64,000 bases of DNA from JABMQB01 sp963677475 (GCA_963677475.2 CAXXQD010000010.1:62001-126000); one strand, 5' to 3'; shown: positions 50,999-59,096, numbered from the stretch's first letter. Numbers and translations are program-made. Notes: generated by a model not told the origin, from the sequence alone.

Positions 50999-53341
50999 AT
51001 GGCATTCGAATACAAAATAGTTGACACAATAATCGAGGAAAAAGGGAAAGATAGAAAGTCCCTTATTCCCATATTGCAAGCAATTCAAAACCACTATAAT
51101 TATCTGCCCGAAGAGGCATTAAAAAGAGTTGAAGAAAAAACGAATATTACTGCTGCTGAAATCATCGGCGTAGCAAGTTTCTATTCTCAATTCAGGCTCG
51201 AACCCGTTGGTGACCATATGATAAAAGTATGCGTTGGAACTGCTTGTCACGTAAAAGGCGCGATGTTGGTTTATGATGCCTTAAGGCGCGAAATGAAGCT
51301 AAAAAACGGGGAAGAAACCGATGCCAGTGGTAAATATACCTTAGAGAAAGTTAGTTGCCTTGGTTGCTGCACACTTGCCCCGGTAGTACAAATCGACCAG
51401 GTTACATACGGACATGTTTCGGCAAGCCAGGTGGATGAGCTAATTGCCGATTTCGAAAAACAGAAAGATTCCAAAACAAAAAAACAGGTCCGGAAAACCG
51501 ATGGGTCAACCATTAAAGGGGAAATCAGGATTGGTCTGGGATCGTGTTGTGTGGCCAGTGGTAGCAGCGAAATAAAAGAAGCGGTTGAAGAAGTGGTGAA
51601 CGACCATAATTTACAGGTGAACCTAAAGCATGTTGGATGTGTTGGAATGTGCCATCAGGTTCCATTGGTAGAAATTGTACCTAACAATGAAGAACCAACC
51701 CTGTATTCAAAAGTAAAGCCGGAAGACGTAAAGGATATTATTTCGAATCATTTTCAGTCGTCTAATTTCCTTTCCAGGTTAAAGAATAAGTTTTTCGACA
51801 CCGTTGAAAACATACAGACCGACAGGAAATGGGCAGGTATTGAACGATATGAATTAGATATCAGGGAAAAACATGTTTCATCATTCCTTGGCGAACAAAT
51901 ACCCATTGCAACCGAGCACAGGGGGATTATTAACCCCTTGGATGAAGAAGAATATAAGGCCCGGGGTGGTTGGCTGGCATTAAAAAAAGTACTGCAAAAA
52001 TATTCGCCGCAAGAGGTTATTCAAGAAATTAAAGACAGCGGGATACGAGGCAGGGGAGGCGGCGGTTTCCCAACAGGAATAAAATGGGAAATTGTTGCCC
52101 AACAGGAAAGCGAGGTTAAATACCTGATTTGTAATGGCGATGAAGGTGATCCTGGTGCGTTTATGGACCGTATGCTGTTGGAATCATACCCTTACAGGAT
52201 TATTGAGGGCTTAATAATTGCCGCATATGCATTAAAAATACCTTATGGTTATTTCTATATCCGTGCCGAATATCCATTGGCTGTTAAGCGTATTTCAGAA
52301 GCCCTGGAAATAACCAGGGAAAAAGGTTATTTGGGCAATAATATCTTAGATAGTGGATTTTCTTTTGATATTCAAATTGCAGAAGGGGCAGGTGCATTTG
52401 TGTGTGGAGAAGAAACTGCACTAATTGAATCCATACAGGGGAGTAGGGGATTCCCCAAACTTCGTCCTCCCTTCCCAGCTGTTGAAGGATTATGGGGCAA
52501 ACCAACGCTTGTAAATAATACCGAAACCTTTGCTTTGATTTCTTATGTATTCAGAAATGGCGCGGAGAAATTTAACAAAATTGGCACCGAAAACAGCAAA
52601 GGTACCAAAGTATTTGCCTTGGCAGGGAAAGTAGCGCGGGGAGGCTTGATTGAAGTACCAATGGGTATCACCATCAACAAAGTAATTGAAGAGATTGGTG
52701 GTGGTATAGCAAATGGCAGAAAATTTAAAGCTGTACAAATTGGAGGTCCTTCGGGTGGATGTATCCCTGCAAGTTTGGGCGAAACCCCCATTGATTTTAA
52801 GTCGCTCCAGGAATTGGGTGCCATGATGGGATCAGGAGGCTTGGTGGTTTTAGACGACACCGACTGTATGGTTGACATCGCAAGGTTTTTCTTGTCGTTC
52901 ACCCAAAACGAGTCGTGTGGCAAATGCACGTTTTGCCGGATTGGGACAAGGCGTATGTTGGATATCCTGGATAATTTATGTGAAGGTAAAGGTAAAAAAG
53001 GCGATTTGGAAGAATTGGAAGACCTTGCGTTATGGACGCAAAAAGGAAGCTTATGCAACCTCGGTAAAACAGCTCCAAACCCTGTACTTTCTTCACTCAA
53101 ATATTTCAGGGAAGAATATGAAGCGCACCTCGAAGGGAAATGCCCCACAGGAAAATGCACGGCTTTAATTAAATATTCGATAAACGACCAATGTATTGGC
53201 TGTACAATATGTGCACAGAAGTGCCCAACAGATGCAATTCCGTTTAATCCGCATGAAAAGCATGAAATTATTCAGGATTTATGCATCAAATGCGATACCT
53301 GCAAACAGGTTTGCCCCGAAAATGCAATTGAAATACACTAG
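50999..53341 (+). CDS. NuoE-[2Fe-2S]TRX-NuoF-ferredoxin fusion (NADH-oxidising subunit)
   Basis: The 780-residue protein fuses four parts. Residues 1-155 are NuoE-like with [2Fe-2S] ligands Cys 78, 83, 120 and 124. Residues 173-250 are a second thioredoxin-like [2Fe-2S] domain (GLGSCCVASG, HVGCVGMC). Residues 300-705 are NuoF, with FMN/NAD loop GIRGRGGGGFPTGIKWEIV (about 349-367), GEGDPG-like NGDEGDPGAFMDR, and the N3 cluster ESCGKCTFCRIGTRR plus LCNLGKTAPNP. Residues 725-780 are two [4Fe-4S] clusters (CIGCTICAQKCPTDAI, CIKCDTCKQVCPENAI). The architecture matches HydB/HndC-type subunits of hydrogenases and formate dehydrogenases. It oxidises NAD(P)H in the cytoplasm. No catalytic partner is nearby. 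Confidence 0.93.
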   Translation: MAFEYKIVDTIIEEKGKDRKSLIPILQAIQNHYNYLPEEALKRVEEKTNITAAEIIGVASFYSQFRLEPVGDHMIKVCVGTACHVKGAMLVYDALRREMKLKNGEETDASGKYTLEKVSCLGCCTLAPVVQIDQVTYGHVSASQVDELIADFEKQKDSKTKKQVRKTDGSTIKGEIRIGLGSCCVASGSSEIKEAVEEVVNDHNLQVNLKHVGCVGMCHQVPLVEIVPNNEEPTLYSKVKPEDVKDIISNHFQSSNFLSRLKNKFFDTVENIQTDRKWAGIERYELDIREKHVSSFLGEQIPIATEHRGIINPLDEEEYKARGGWLALKKVLQKYSPQEVIQEIKDSGIRGRGGGGFPTGIKWEIVAQQESEVKYLICNGDEGDPGAFMDRMLLESYPYRIIEGLIIAAYALKIPYGYFYIRAEYPLAVKRISEALEITREKGYLGNNILDSGFSFDIQIAEGAGAFVCGEETALIESIQGSRGFPKLRPPFPAVEGLWGKPTLVNNTETFALISYVFRNGAEKFNKIGTENSKGTKVFALAGKVARGGLIEVPMGITINKVIEEIGGGIANGRKFKAVQIGGPSGGCIPASLGETPIDFKSLQELGAMMGSGGLVVLDDTDCMVDIARFFLSFTQNESCGKCTFCRIGTRRMLDILDNLCEGKGKKGDLEELEDLALWTQKGSLCNLGKTAPNPVLSSLKYFREEYEAHLEGKCPTGKCTALIKYSINDQCIGCTICAQKCPTDAIPFNPHEKHEIIQDLCIKCDTCKQVCPENAIEIH

Positions 53342-53375
53342 TTACTGGTTGCTGGATACTGGTTTCTGGTTTTTA
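53341..53375. repeat. Degenerate heptamer repeat array, left of the four-helix-bundle gene
   Basis: Starting immediately at 53341 the DNA reads as consecutive 7-mers GTTACTG, GTTGCTG, GATACTG, GTTTCTG and GTTTTTA. In reverse complement these are AC-CAGNA-type units. An array of the opposite orientation follows the gene at 53767. Confidence 0.65.
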
Positions 53376-53394
53376 CTTACTATAATGGTTAAAA

Positions 53395-53766
53395 ATGAGT
53401 AGTTATAATGATCTTGAAATATATAAGTCAGCTTTTGATCTTGCTATTAAAATTCACCATTTTAGTTTACAACTTCCGTCTTTTGAATTATACGAACAAG
53501 GAAGTCAAATTCGAAGAGCTTCAAAAAGTATAAAAGATCAAATTTCGGAAGGTTATGGAAGAAAAAGATATAAAGCAGATTTTATTAAGTTTCTTACATA
53601 CTCACAAGCCTCATGTGATGAAACAATAAATCATTTAAATACAATAAAAGTGTTGTATCCTAAACTAATTGATACTGACAGCTTAATAGAAGAAGCTATA
53701 ATACTTGGCAAAAGAATTAATAAATTCATACAGTATGTAGATTCAAGCTGGAATAGAAATAAATAA
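53395..53766 (+). CDS. Four-helix-bundle protein (23S rRNA intervening-sequence protein family)
   Basis: The 123-residue protein has the IVP/S23 pattern: MSSYNDLEIYKSAFDLAIKI, IRRASKSIKDQISEGYGRKR, FIKFLTYSQASCDETINHLN and a C-terminal AIILGKRINKFIQYVDSSW. These proteins form pentameric four-helix bundles and relate to Avd accessory proteins of diversity-generating retroelements. They usually stand alone, and no reverse transcriptase is present. It interrupts two electron-transfer genes and is bracketed by oppositely oriented heptamer arrays, suggesting insertion as a cassette. Confidence 0.85.
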   Translation: MSSYNDLEIYKSAFDLAIKIHHFSLQLPSFELYEQGSQIRRASKSIKDQISEGYGRKRYKADFIKFLTYSQASCDETINHLNTIKVLYPKLIDTDSLIEEAIILGKRINKFIQYVDSSWNRNK

Positions 53767-53801
53767 ACAAGTAACCAGAAACTTGTAACAAGCAACTTTT
53801 A
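53767..53801. repeat. Degenerate heptamer repeat array, right of the four-helix-bundle gene
   Basis: Directly after the stop the DNA reads as 7-mers ACAAGTA, ACCAGAA, ACTTGTA, ACAAGCA and ACTTTTA, all beginning AC. AACCAGAAAC (53772-53781) is the exact inverse of GTTTCTGGTT (53362-53371) in the left array. Confidence 0.65.
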
Positions 53802-53803
53802 AT

Positions 53804-55360
53804 ATGATCAAACTCAAGATAGACAACAAAAATATTGAGGTTAAAGAAGGAACCTCCATCCTAACTGCCGCAAAACAAATGGGAATAGAAATCCCGACAA
53901 TGTGCTGGCATAAAGATTTAGAGCATTTTACATCGTGCATGGTTTGTTTGGTGAAAGATGAAAAAACAGAAAAGTTAATTGCATCCTGTTCTGTAAAAGC
54001 GGAAGAAGGAATGCAAATTAGCACTATGGATGAAGAAATCCGAACTGCCAGAAAAACAGCCCTGGAACTTCTTATGAGCGAACATGTTGGCGACTGTGAG
54101 GCTCCCTGCCAAATTGCTTGTCCGGCACACATGGATATCCCAAAAATGAACCGCTTAATTGCCAACGGAAAGCTTGATGAAGCTTTGGAAACAGTGATGC
54201 AGGATATTGCACTCCCTTCAGTTTTAGGTAGGATTTGTCCTGCCCCCTGCGAAGGCGCCTGCCATAGAAAAACTGTGGACGAGGCAGTCTCTATTTGCCT
54301 TTTAAAGCGAATTGTTGGCGACCAGGCTGCCGAATCTTTTTATAAAAATTTACAAATTGAACCACCTAAAGGAAAGAAAATAGCAATTATTGGTGCAGGA
54401 CCTGCCGGATTGGCTGCAGCATTTTATCTGCAAATTAGAGGTTATAATTGTAGCATTTTTGAGCAAAATGATCAGCCAGGAGGGTTTCTTTTGACCGACA
54501 AACTGGATGAAAAACTTCCAAAAGAAGTACTTGTTAAAGAAATCAAAAACCTTTTAAGCACGGGAATCCAGCTAAACCTAAATAAAGAAATAAATCTTGA
54601 AGGATTTCTTGAATTACAAAAGGAATTTGATGTTGTAATTGTTGCTTCCGGTACTGGTGGAGAAAGATTAAAGGATTGGGGACTGGAAGTAAATGCAAAA
54701 GGAATTGAAATTACCCAGGGAACATATCAAACCAATATTGAATGTGTATTTGCAATAGGAAATGCTTTAAGAAGTTCAAGGTTGGCGGTTAGATCAGTTG
54801 GACAGGGGAAAGAACTTGCCTTCGCAGTTGATCAATATCTTCAAGGCAAAAAGGTTATTGGAGAACCAATGTTGTTTAATTCCAGGTTCGGAAGGTTGGT
54901 TGCCGACGAATATGCAGAATATTTGAAAGAATCAGTTGGAGATCAGCGTTTTGTTCCAGATAAAGGAATCGCTGATGGATTCAGCATTGAGGAAGCAAAA
55001 AAAGAAGCTGCCAGATGTTTGCATTGCGACTGTCGTAAATTTGACAATTGTACATTGCGAGACCTTTCAGAAGAATATAAAGCAAATCAGAAACGGTTTT
55101 CGTTTGGGTCCCGAAAAAATATCCAAAAGGTAATTAACCATGATCTGGTGATTTATGAACCACAAAAATGCATTAAATGTGGAATCTGTGTCCGTTTGAC
55201 CGAAAAGCATGGCGAACGTTTTGGTTTCACCTTTATTGGTAGAGGGTTTGATGTGGTTGTGGGTGTACCGTTCAACGAAGAGCTAAAAGAGGGGATTGCA
55301 AAAACAGCAAAATTAGTGGTAGAATCGTGCCCGACCGGAGCGCTGGCAATGAAAGAATAA
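53804..55360 (+). CDS. [2Fe-2S]/GltD-like flavoprotein lacking the NAD(P)H-binding insert
   Basis: The 518-residue protein starts with a [2Fe-2S] domain (Cys 34, 45, 48 and 62, PTMCWHKDLEHFTSCMVCLV). The GltD-type Cys region follows (HVGDCEAPCQIACPAHMDIP, GRICPAPCEGACHRKTVDEA). Then comes an FAD Rossmann motif (IAIIGAGPAGLAAAFYLQIR, about 194-213). The chain passes from FDVVIVASGTGGERLKDWGL straight to QTNIECVFAIGNALRSSRLA, skipping the usual inserted NAD(P)H domain with its second GxGxxA. The C-terminus has ARCLHCDCRKFDNC and CIKCGICVRLTEKHGERFGF. It probably takes electrons from the NuoEF fusion or from ferredoxin. Confidence 0.88.
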   Translation: MIKLKIDNKNIEVKEGTSILTAAKQMGIEIPTMCWHKDLEHFTSCMVCLVKDEKTEKLIASCSVKAEEGMQISTMDEEIRTARKTALELLMSEHVGDCEAPCQIACPAHMDIPKMNRLIANGKLDEALETVMQDIALPSVLGRICPAPCEGACHRKTVDEAVSICLLKRIVGDQAAESFYKNLQIEPPKGKKIAIIGAGPAGLAAAFYLQIRGYNCSIFEQNDQPGGFLLTDKLDEKLPKEVLVKEIKNLLSTGIQLNLNKEINLEGFLELQKEFDVVIVASGTGGERLKDWGLEVNAKGIEITQGTYQTNIECVFAIGNALRSSRLAVRSVGQGKELAFAVDQYLQGKKVIGEPMLFNSRFGRLVADEYAEYLKESVGDQRFVPDKGIADGFSIEEAKKEAARCLHCDCRKFDNCTLRDLSEEYKANQKRFSFGSRKNIQKVINHDLVIYEPQKCIKCGICVRLTEKHGERFGFTFIGRGFDVVVGVPFNEELKEGIAKTAKLVVESCPTGALAMKE

Positions 55361-55436
55361 GGTATAGATACATTTTAATTTAAAATAAGATGTAATTTAT
55401 TTTATAATAGTAATAGCTCGTTTAGATGATTAAAGA

Positions 55437-55982
55437 ATCCACCCTCAAAGAAGGTGGACTTATAAGAAAGCCCCTATAAGGGGCCAAAGTTGAGCCGATG
55501 TTGCTCTTCGAGACGTTCTTGATCTTCTTGATATTTCACGTATTTCTTGATCTTATCTTCGTCAAGACCGATTGTGTCAACACAATATCCTTTGGACCAA
55601 AAGTGATTGCCCCAATATGGTTTTGTTCGCAATTGAGGATAACTTTTGAAAATCTTAATGGCGGTTTTGCCTTTCAATATCCCCATTAGTTGCGATATTG
55701 AAATCTTGGGTGGAACACTGACAATCAGATGAATATGATCTTTTTGAATATTCATCTCCATCATTTCACAGGATTTCCATTCCAACAACATCGGGATGTC
55801 ATGCTGAAGCAGTTCCTTGACAAGACCTTCAAGAACGCGAAATCGATACTTGGGTGTCCATACAACATGGTAAGTACACCTATAAATTACATGATTCAAT
55901 TTCTTAAAATTACTCATGTAACGAAGTTAAATAATTTTTAGGCTTAGCCAATTAAACATGACCACCCCCGAAGGAGGTGGTT
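55437..55982 (-). mobile_element. IS200-like insertion element
   Basis: A single Y1 transposase gene is bordered by two similar subterminal hairpins, CCACCCTCAAAGAAGGTGG (55439-55457) and CCACCCCCGAAGGAGGTGG (55962-55980). A further GCCCC/GGGGC hairpin (55470-55484) overlaps the transposase end. There is no tnpB. The exact ends are not defined because IS200 elements leave no target duplication or terminal inverted repeats. Confidence 0.75.
55474..55917 (-). CDS. tnpA: IS200/IS605-family transposase TnpA (Y1 HUH)
   Basis: The 147-residue protein has the HUH motif at His 61 and His 63 (KDHIHLIVSVPPKISISQLM) and the single catalytic Tyr at about 126 (DEDKIKKYVKYQEDQ). The N-terminal strand is VIYRCTYHVVWTPKYRFRVL. 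The length is normal and no stop or frameshift is visible, so it is probably active. It catalyses single-strand DNA transposition. It lies opposite to the surrounding operon, between the GltD-like and the last propeller gene. Confidence 0.93.
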   Translation of the reverse strand: MSNFKKLNHVIYRCTYHVVWTPKYRFRVLEGLVKELLQHDIPMLLEWKSCEMMEMNIQKDHIHLIVSVPPKISISQLMGILKGKTAIKIFKSYPQLRTKPYWGNHFWSKGYCVDTIGLDEDKIKKYVKYQEDQERLEEQHRLNFGPL

Positions 55983-56008
55983 TTAACGATTATAATAAAA
56001 ACTTTTTT

Positions 56009-56650
56009 ATGTCCTGTAAGGACATACTAATTATAGATACCGATAACATATTAATATTAAAGTCCCATAGGGACGATATATAATCCAAATGACGATTCCA
56101 GAACCTAAAACACACAATTATGGCTAATACCTATACAAAGATTTACATTCAGGTAGTATTTGCGGTTCAAAATAGAAAATGCCTTATTCTTGAATCATGG
56201 AAAGATGAATTATATAAATATATTACAGCAATAATCCAAAATAGTGGACATAAATTAATTGCAATCAACGGAGTAGGAGATCATATTCACCTTTTTATTG
56301 GAATGAAACCAATTCAGGCTTTATCTGACCTGATTAAGCACATTAAAGGAGATTCTTCGAAATGGATTAATAAAAAGGGGTTCATTAGTGGAAAATTCTC
56401 TTGGCAAGAAGGATTTGGTGCATTTTCATATAGCAGCTCGCAAATTGATCGAGTTGTAAAATATATATTAAACCAGGAAAATCATCACAAAAGAAGATCC
56501 TTTAAGGATGAATATTTGGAAATTTTGCAAAAAAACGACATAAAATATAATGATAAATACATTTTTAAAGATATACTTTAAATGCCGTCCTTACAGGACT
56601 TTTGCTTAATTTAGTGTGTGCTTTTAAAAACAGCTTGTCCCTAACGGGAC
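56009..56650 (+). mobile_element. REPtron-like unit: Y1 transposase flanked by paired hairpins
   Basis: Four short hairpins bracket the Y1 gene: GTCCTGTAAGGAC (56011-56023, stem extends by AT/AT) and GTCCCATAGGGAC (56062-56074) on the left; GTCCTTACAGGAC (56587-56599) and GTCCCTAACGGGAC (56637-56650) on the right. The first right hairpin is the exact reverse complement of the first left one. The second pair is related the same way except for one changed base and one inserted base in the loop. Spacing within each pair is about 50 bp. Confidence 0.7.
56120..56581 (+). CDS. Y1 (HUH) transposase, IS200/REP-associated type
   Basis: The 153-residue protein has MANTYTKIYIQVVFAVQNRK, the HUH motif at His 55 and His 57 (GVGDHIHLFIGMKPIQALSD), SWQEGFGAFSYSSSQIDRVV and the catalytic Tyr at about 115 (RVVKYILNQENHHKRRSF). 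The C-terminal extension EEYLEILQKND-like (DEYLEILQKNDIKYNDKYIF) is typical of the small Bacteroidota Y1 group. It differs clearly from the neighbouring TnpA, so the two are independent elements. It reads with the operon and is flanked by paired hairpins. Confidence 0.9.
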   Translation: MANTYTKIYIQVVFAVQNRKCLILESWKDELYKYITAIIQNSGHKLIAINGVGDHIHLFIGMKPIQALSDLIKHIKGDSSKWINKKGFISGKFSWQEGFGAFSYSSSQIDRVVKYILNQENHHKRRSFKDEYLEILQKNDIKYNDKYIFKDIL

Positions 56651-56672
56651 TTTGGGTTAGTAAAAAATAAAA

Positions 56673-57782
56673 ATGAAACAATACATTCTAATACTCTTTA
56701 TTCTTCATATAACAATATATGGGCATGCCCAAACACAAAACGAATGGACAAATTTCAGGGGAAACCAACAATTAACAGGGGTTTCCAATGCTGAAGTTCC
56801 TGACAACCCTAAACTTATTTGGACATATACCGCTGATGACAACATAAAATCCTCCCCGGTCGTCGGGAACAATCGAATTGTTATCGGTTCGACCGATGGA
56901 TTTGTGTATTGCCTGGATATGGAAGGAAAACTTCAATGGAAATTCAACACTGAAAACAGCATTGAGGCATCTCCGCTAATTCTTAACAATACTGTGTATG
57001 TGGGCAACCTCGATGGAAAACTTTATGCCATCAACATCCAAAATGGGAAAGAGGAATGGCTTTACGAATGCGACAACCAAATCAGTGGTTCGCCAAACTG
57101 GTGGAAAGATGGCGATGCAACCTATATTTTTGTAGGCAGTTACGATTATTTTCTTCACTGTGTGGATTCAAAAACCGGAAAATTACGCTGGAAATACGAA
57201 TCGGATAATTTTGTAAACGGAGCTGCTGCATGCATTAACGGACTTGCAGTTTTTGGCGGTTGCGACGGCTTTCTTCATATTATCGATATCCGGTCGGGAA
57301 AGCTTTCTGCAAAAATCGATGTGGCTACCTACATTGCAAGTTCAGCTGCCCTTGAAGGAAAATATGCCTATTTCGGCGATTACGATGGAAAATTTTCGAA
57401 GGTTGACATGGAGGCAAAAAAAATAACCTGGTCGTGGGAAAAAGGCGATCAACATTTGCCTTTTCTTGCTTCTCCTGCTTTGTCAGGAAATAAAATCGTA
57501 ATTGGGAGCAACAATAAGTTTGTGTATTGTTTTGATAAAAATACCGGGGCACTGGAGTGGGAGTATAATTCAGGGAAAAAAATTGATGCCTCCGCAATTA
57601 TTTCGGGAAAAAAGGTTTTGATTGGAAACACAAGGGGCGATTTAATTGTTCTTGGTTTAGAAAAAGGAAATAAAATCTGGAGCTATGAAATCGGAAGCCC
57701 AATTTTTAGCAATCCGGCTTTAATAAACCATAAAATAATTGTTGGTGCCTACGATGGAACGATATATTGTTTTGGAAAGTAG
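56673..57782 (+). CDS. Exported PQQ-like beta-propeller protein (BamB-like)
   Basis: The 369-residue protein has a signal peptide (MKQYILILFILHITIYGHAQ) and a propeller opening WTNFRGNQQLTGVSNAEVPD, again with the FRG element found in the other propellers. Blades include CLDMEGKLQWKFNT, INIQNGKEEWLYEC, VDSKTGKLRWKYES, VDMEAKKITWSWEK and FDKNTGALEWEYNS. It is the shortest and most regular of the set. Mobile elements separate it from the GltD-like gene. The GT4 gene starts 6 bp after its stop. Confidence 0.87.
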   Translation: MKQYILILFILHITIYGHAQTQNEWTNFRGNQQLTGVSNAEVPDNPKLIWTYTADDNIKSSPVVGNNRIVIGSTDGFVYCLDMEGKLQWKFNTENSIEASPLILNNTVYVGNLDGKLYAINIQNGKEEWLYECDNQISGSPNWWKDGDATYIFVGSYDYFLHCVDSKTGKLRWKYESDNFVNGAAACINGLAVFGGCDGFLHIIDIRSGKLSAKIDVATYIASSAALEGKYAYFGDYDGKFSKVDMEAKKITWSWEKGDQHLPFLASPALSGNKIVIGSNNKFVYCFDKNTGALEWEYNSGKKIDASAIISGKKVLIGNTRGDLIVLGLEKGNKIWSYEIGSPIFSNPALINHKIIVGAYDGTIYCFGK

Positions 57783-57788
57783 AAGAGT

Positions 57789-59081
57789 ATGAATATTATT
57801 CAAATAATACCAGGTTCGGGAGGTTCATTTTATTGTGGCAACTGCCTTCGCGACAGTAAATATGTGGACGCCTTACGTGCCGAAGGGCATCAGGTTATTA
57901 AAATCCCGATGTACCTTCCCTTGTTTTCTGATGAACATGACATTACGGATATTCCTGTGTTTTATGGGGCAATAAGTATCTACCTGAAACAAGTCTATCC
58001 GATCTTTCGAAAAGCCCCAAAATGGTTCGACCGCTTTCTAAATTCTAAACCCATGATGCGATTAGCAGCTTCAATGGCTGGCTCAACCAGGGCCAAAGGT
58101 TTGGAAGATATGACCTTGTCGATGCTTTTGGGCGAAGAAGGGGAACAAAAGGAAGAATTGGATAAAATGGTTGATTGGATTGCGGAACATTGCAACCCGG
58201 ATGTTATCCATATTTCCAACGCGCTACTGCTCGGTTTGGCTAAAAAGATAAAAGAAAAAATCAATGTTCCTGTATTTTGTTCCCTTCAGGATGAAGATGT
58301 TTGGGTGGATGCCATGCAACCTTCATTTCAGGAACGGATATGGAAATTAATGCATAAGAAAGCCCGGGATGTAGATACATTTATTGCTGTGAGCAATTAC
58401 TTTGCAGAAGTAATGCAGAAAAGAATGGAGCTTTCTCCCGAAAAAATCAAAAATGTATATTTGGGCGTTGCCCCCGAAGACTATTTATTTAAAAATTCGG
58501 CTGATAAGCCGCGAAATGTTGCCTACATATCACGTATGTGCCATGAAAATGGATTTGATATTGCCATGGACGCGTTTATCCTTCTAAAACAAAAAAAAGG
58601 GTTCGATGATGTTAAATTTATCGCAACCGGGGGATCAACGGGCGATGATAAGGCATATCTTAAGAAAATTAAAGAGAAAATAAAAAAGCACAAACTTGAG
58701 AATGATGTCGATTTTCATGAGGATTTTGAAGGTCCCGGAAGGCAGTTGTTTTTCGAAAAATCTGCTCTAATTTCGGTTCCTGTAAGAAATGGCGAAGCAT
58801 TTGGAATGTATTTATTGGAATCTATGGCATCCGGAATTCCGGTGGTGCAGCCTCCTTTGGGCGCTTTTCCTGAAATTGTGGAAATATCGCAGGGTGGCAT
58901 GATTTACAAAGAAAATACACCCGATGAACTCGCAAATGCCTGGGCTGATTTATTGTCAAACAAAGACAAATTACAACAACTTAGCAAGCAGGCCAGAAAA
59001 GGTGTGGAAGAAAGATTTAATATCCACCAACATGCCAAAGAAATGGTGGAAACATATAAAACAATGAGTATTGAGCAATGA
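57789..59081 (+). CDS. Glycosyltransferase family 4
   Basis: The 430-residue GT-B protein starts MNIIQIIPGSGGSFYCGNCL, then RDSKYVDALRAEGHQV. It has an acceptor domain with DVIHISNALLLGLAKKIKEK, VFCSLQDEDVWVDAM and TFIAVSNYFAEVMQKRMELS. The donor domain has YISRMCHENGFDIAMDAFIL, FIATGG and EAFGMYLLESMASGIPVVQP, with the E-x7-E motif. It is unusual among electron-transfer genes but lies 6 bp after the last propeller gene, so it is probably co-transcribed. The glycan acceptor is unknown; a lipid or exported protein is possible. Confidence 0.9.
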   Translation: MNIIQIIPGSGGSFYCGNCLRDSKYVDALRAEGHQVIKIPMYLPLFSDEHDITDIPVFYGAISIYLKQVYPIFRKAPKWFDRFLNSKPMMRLAASMAGSTRAKGLEDMTLSMLLGEEGEQKEELDKMVDWIAEHCNPDVIHISNALLLGLAKKIKEKINVPVFCSLQDEDVWVDAMQPSFQERIWKLMHKKARDVDTFIAVSNYFAEVMQKRMELSPEKIKNVYLGVAPEDYLFKNSADKPRNVAYISRMCHENGFDIAMDAFILLKQKKGFDDVKFIATGGSTGDDKAYLKKIKEKIKKHKLENDVDFHEDFEGPGRQLFFEKSALISVPVRNGEAFGMYLLESMASGIPVVQPPLGAFPEIVEISQGGMIYKENTPDELANAWADLLSNKDKLQQLSKQARKGVEERFNIHQHAKEMVETYKTMSIEQ

Positions 59082-59096
59082 GTAGAAAGAAAAATC

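Noticed and set aside
52543..53160. 205-codon minus-strand ORF inside the NuoF fusion
   Set aside because: It lies opposite a highly conserved enzyme with intact cluster motifs; composition is that of a reverse-frame shadow.
53395..53766. Diversity-generating retroelement (Avd-like gene)
   Set aside because: No reverse transcriptase, template repeat or variable repeat nearby; the gene fits the stand-alone IVP family.
40921..59081. Hydrogenase or nitrate reductase gene cluster
   Set aside because: HydA H-cluster, NiFe large subunit, molybdopterin enzyme and CxxCH cytochrome motifs were all absent among the predicted proteins.
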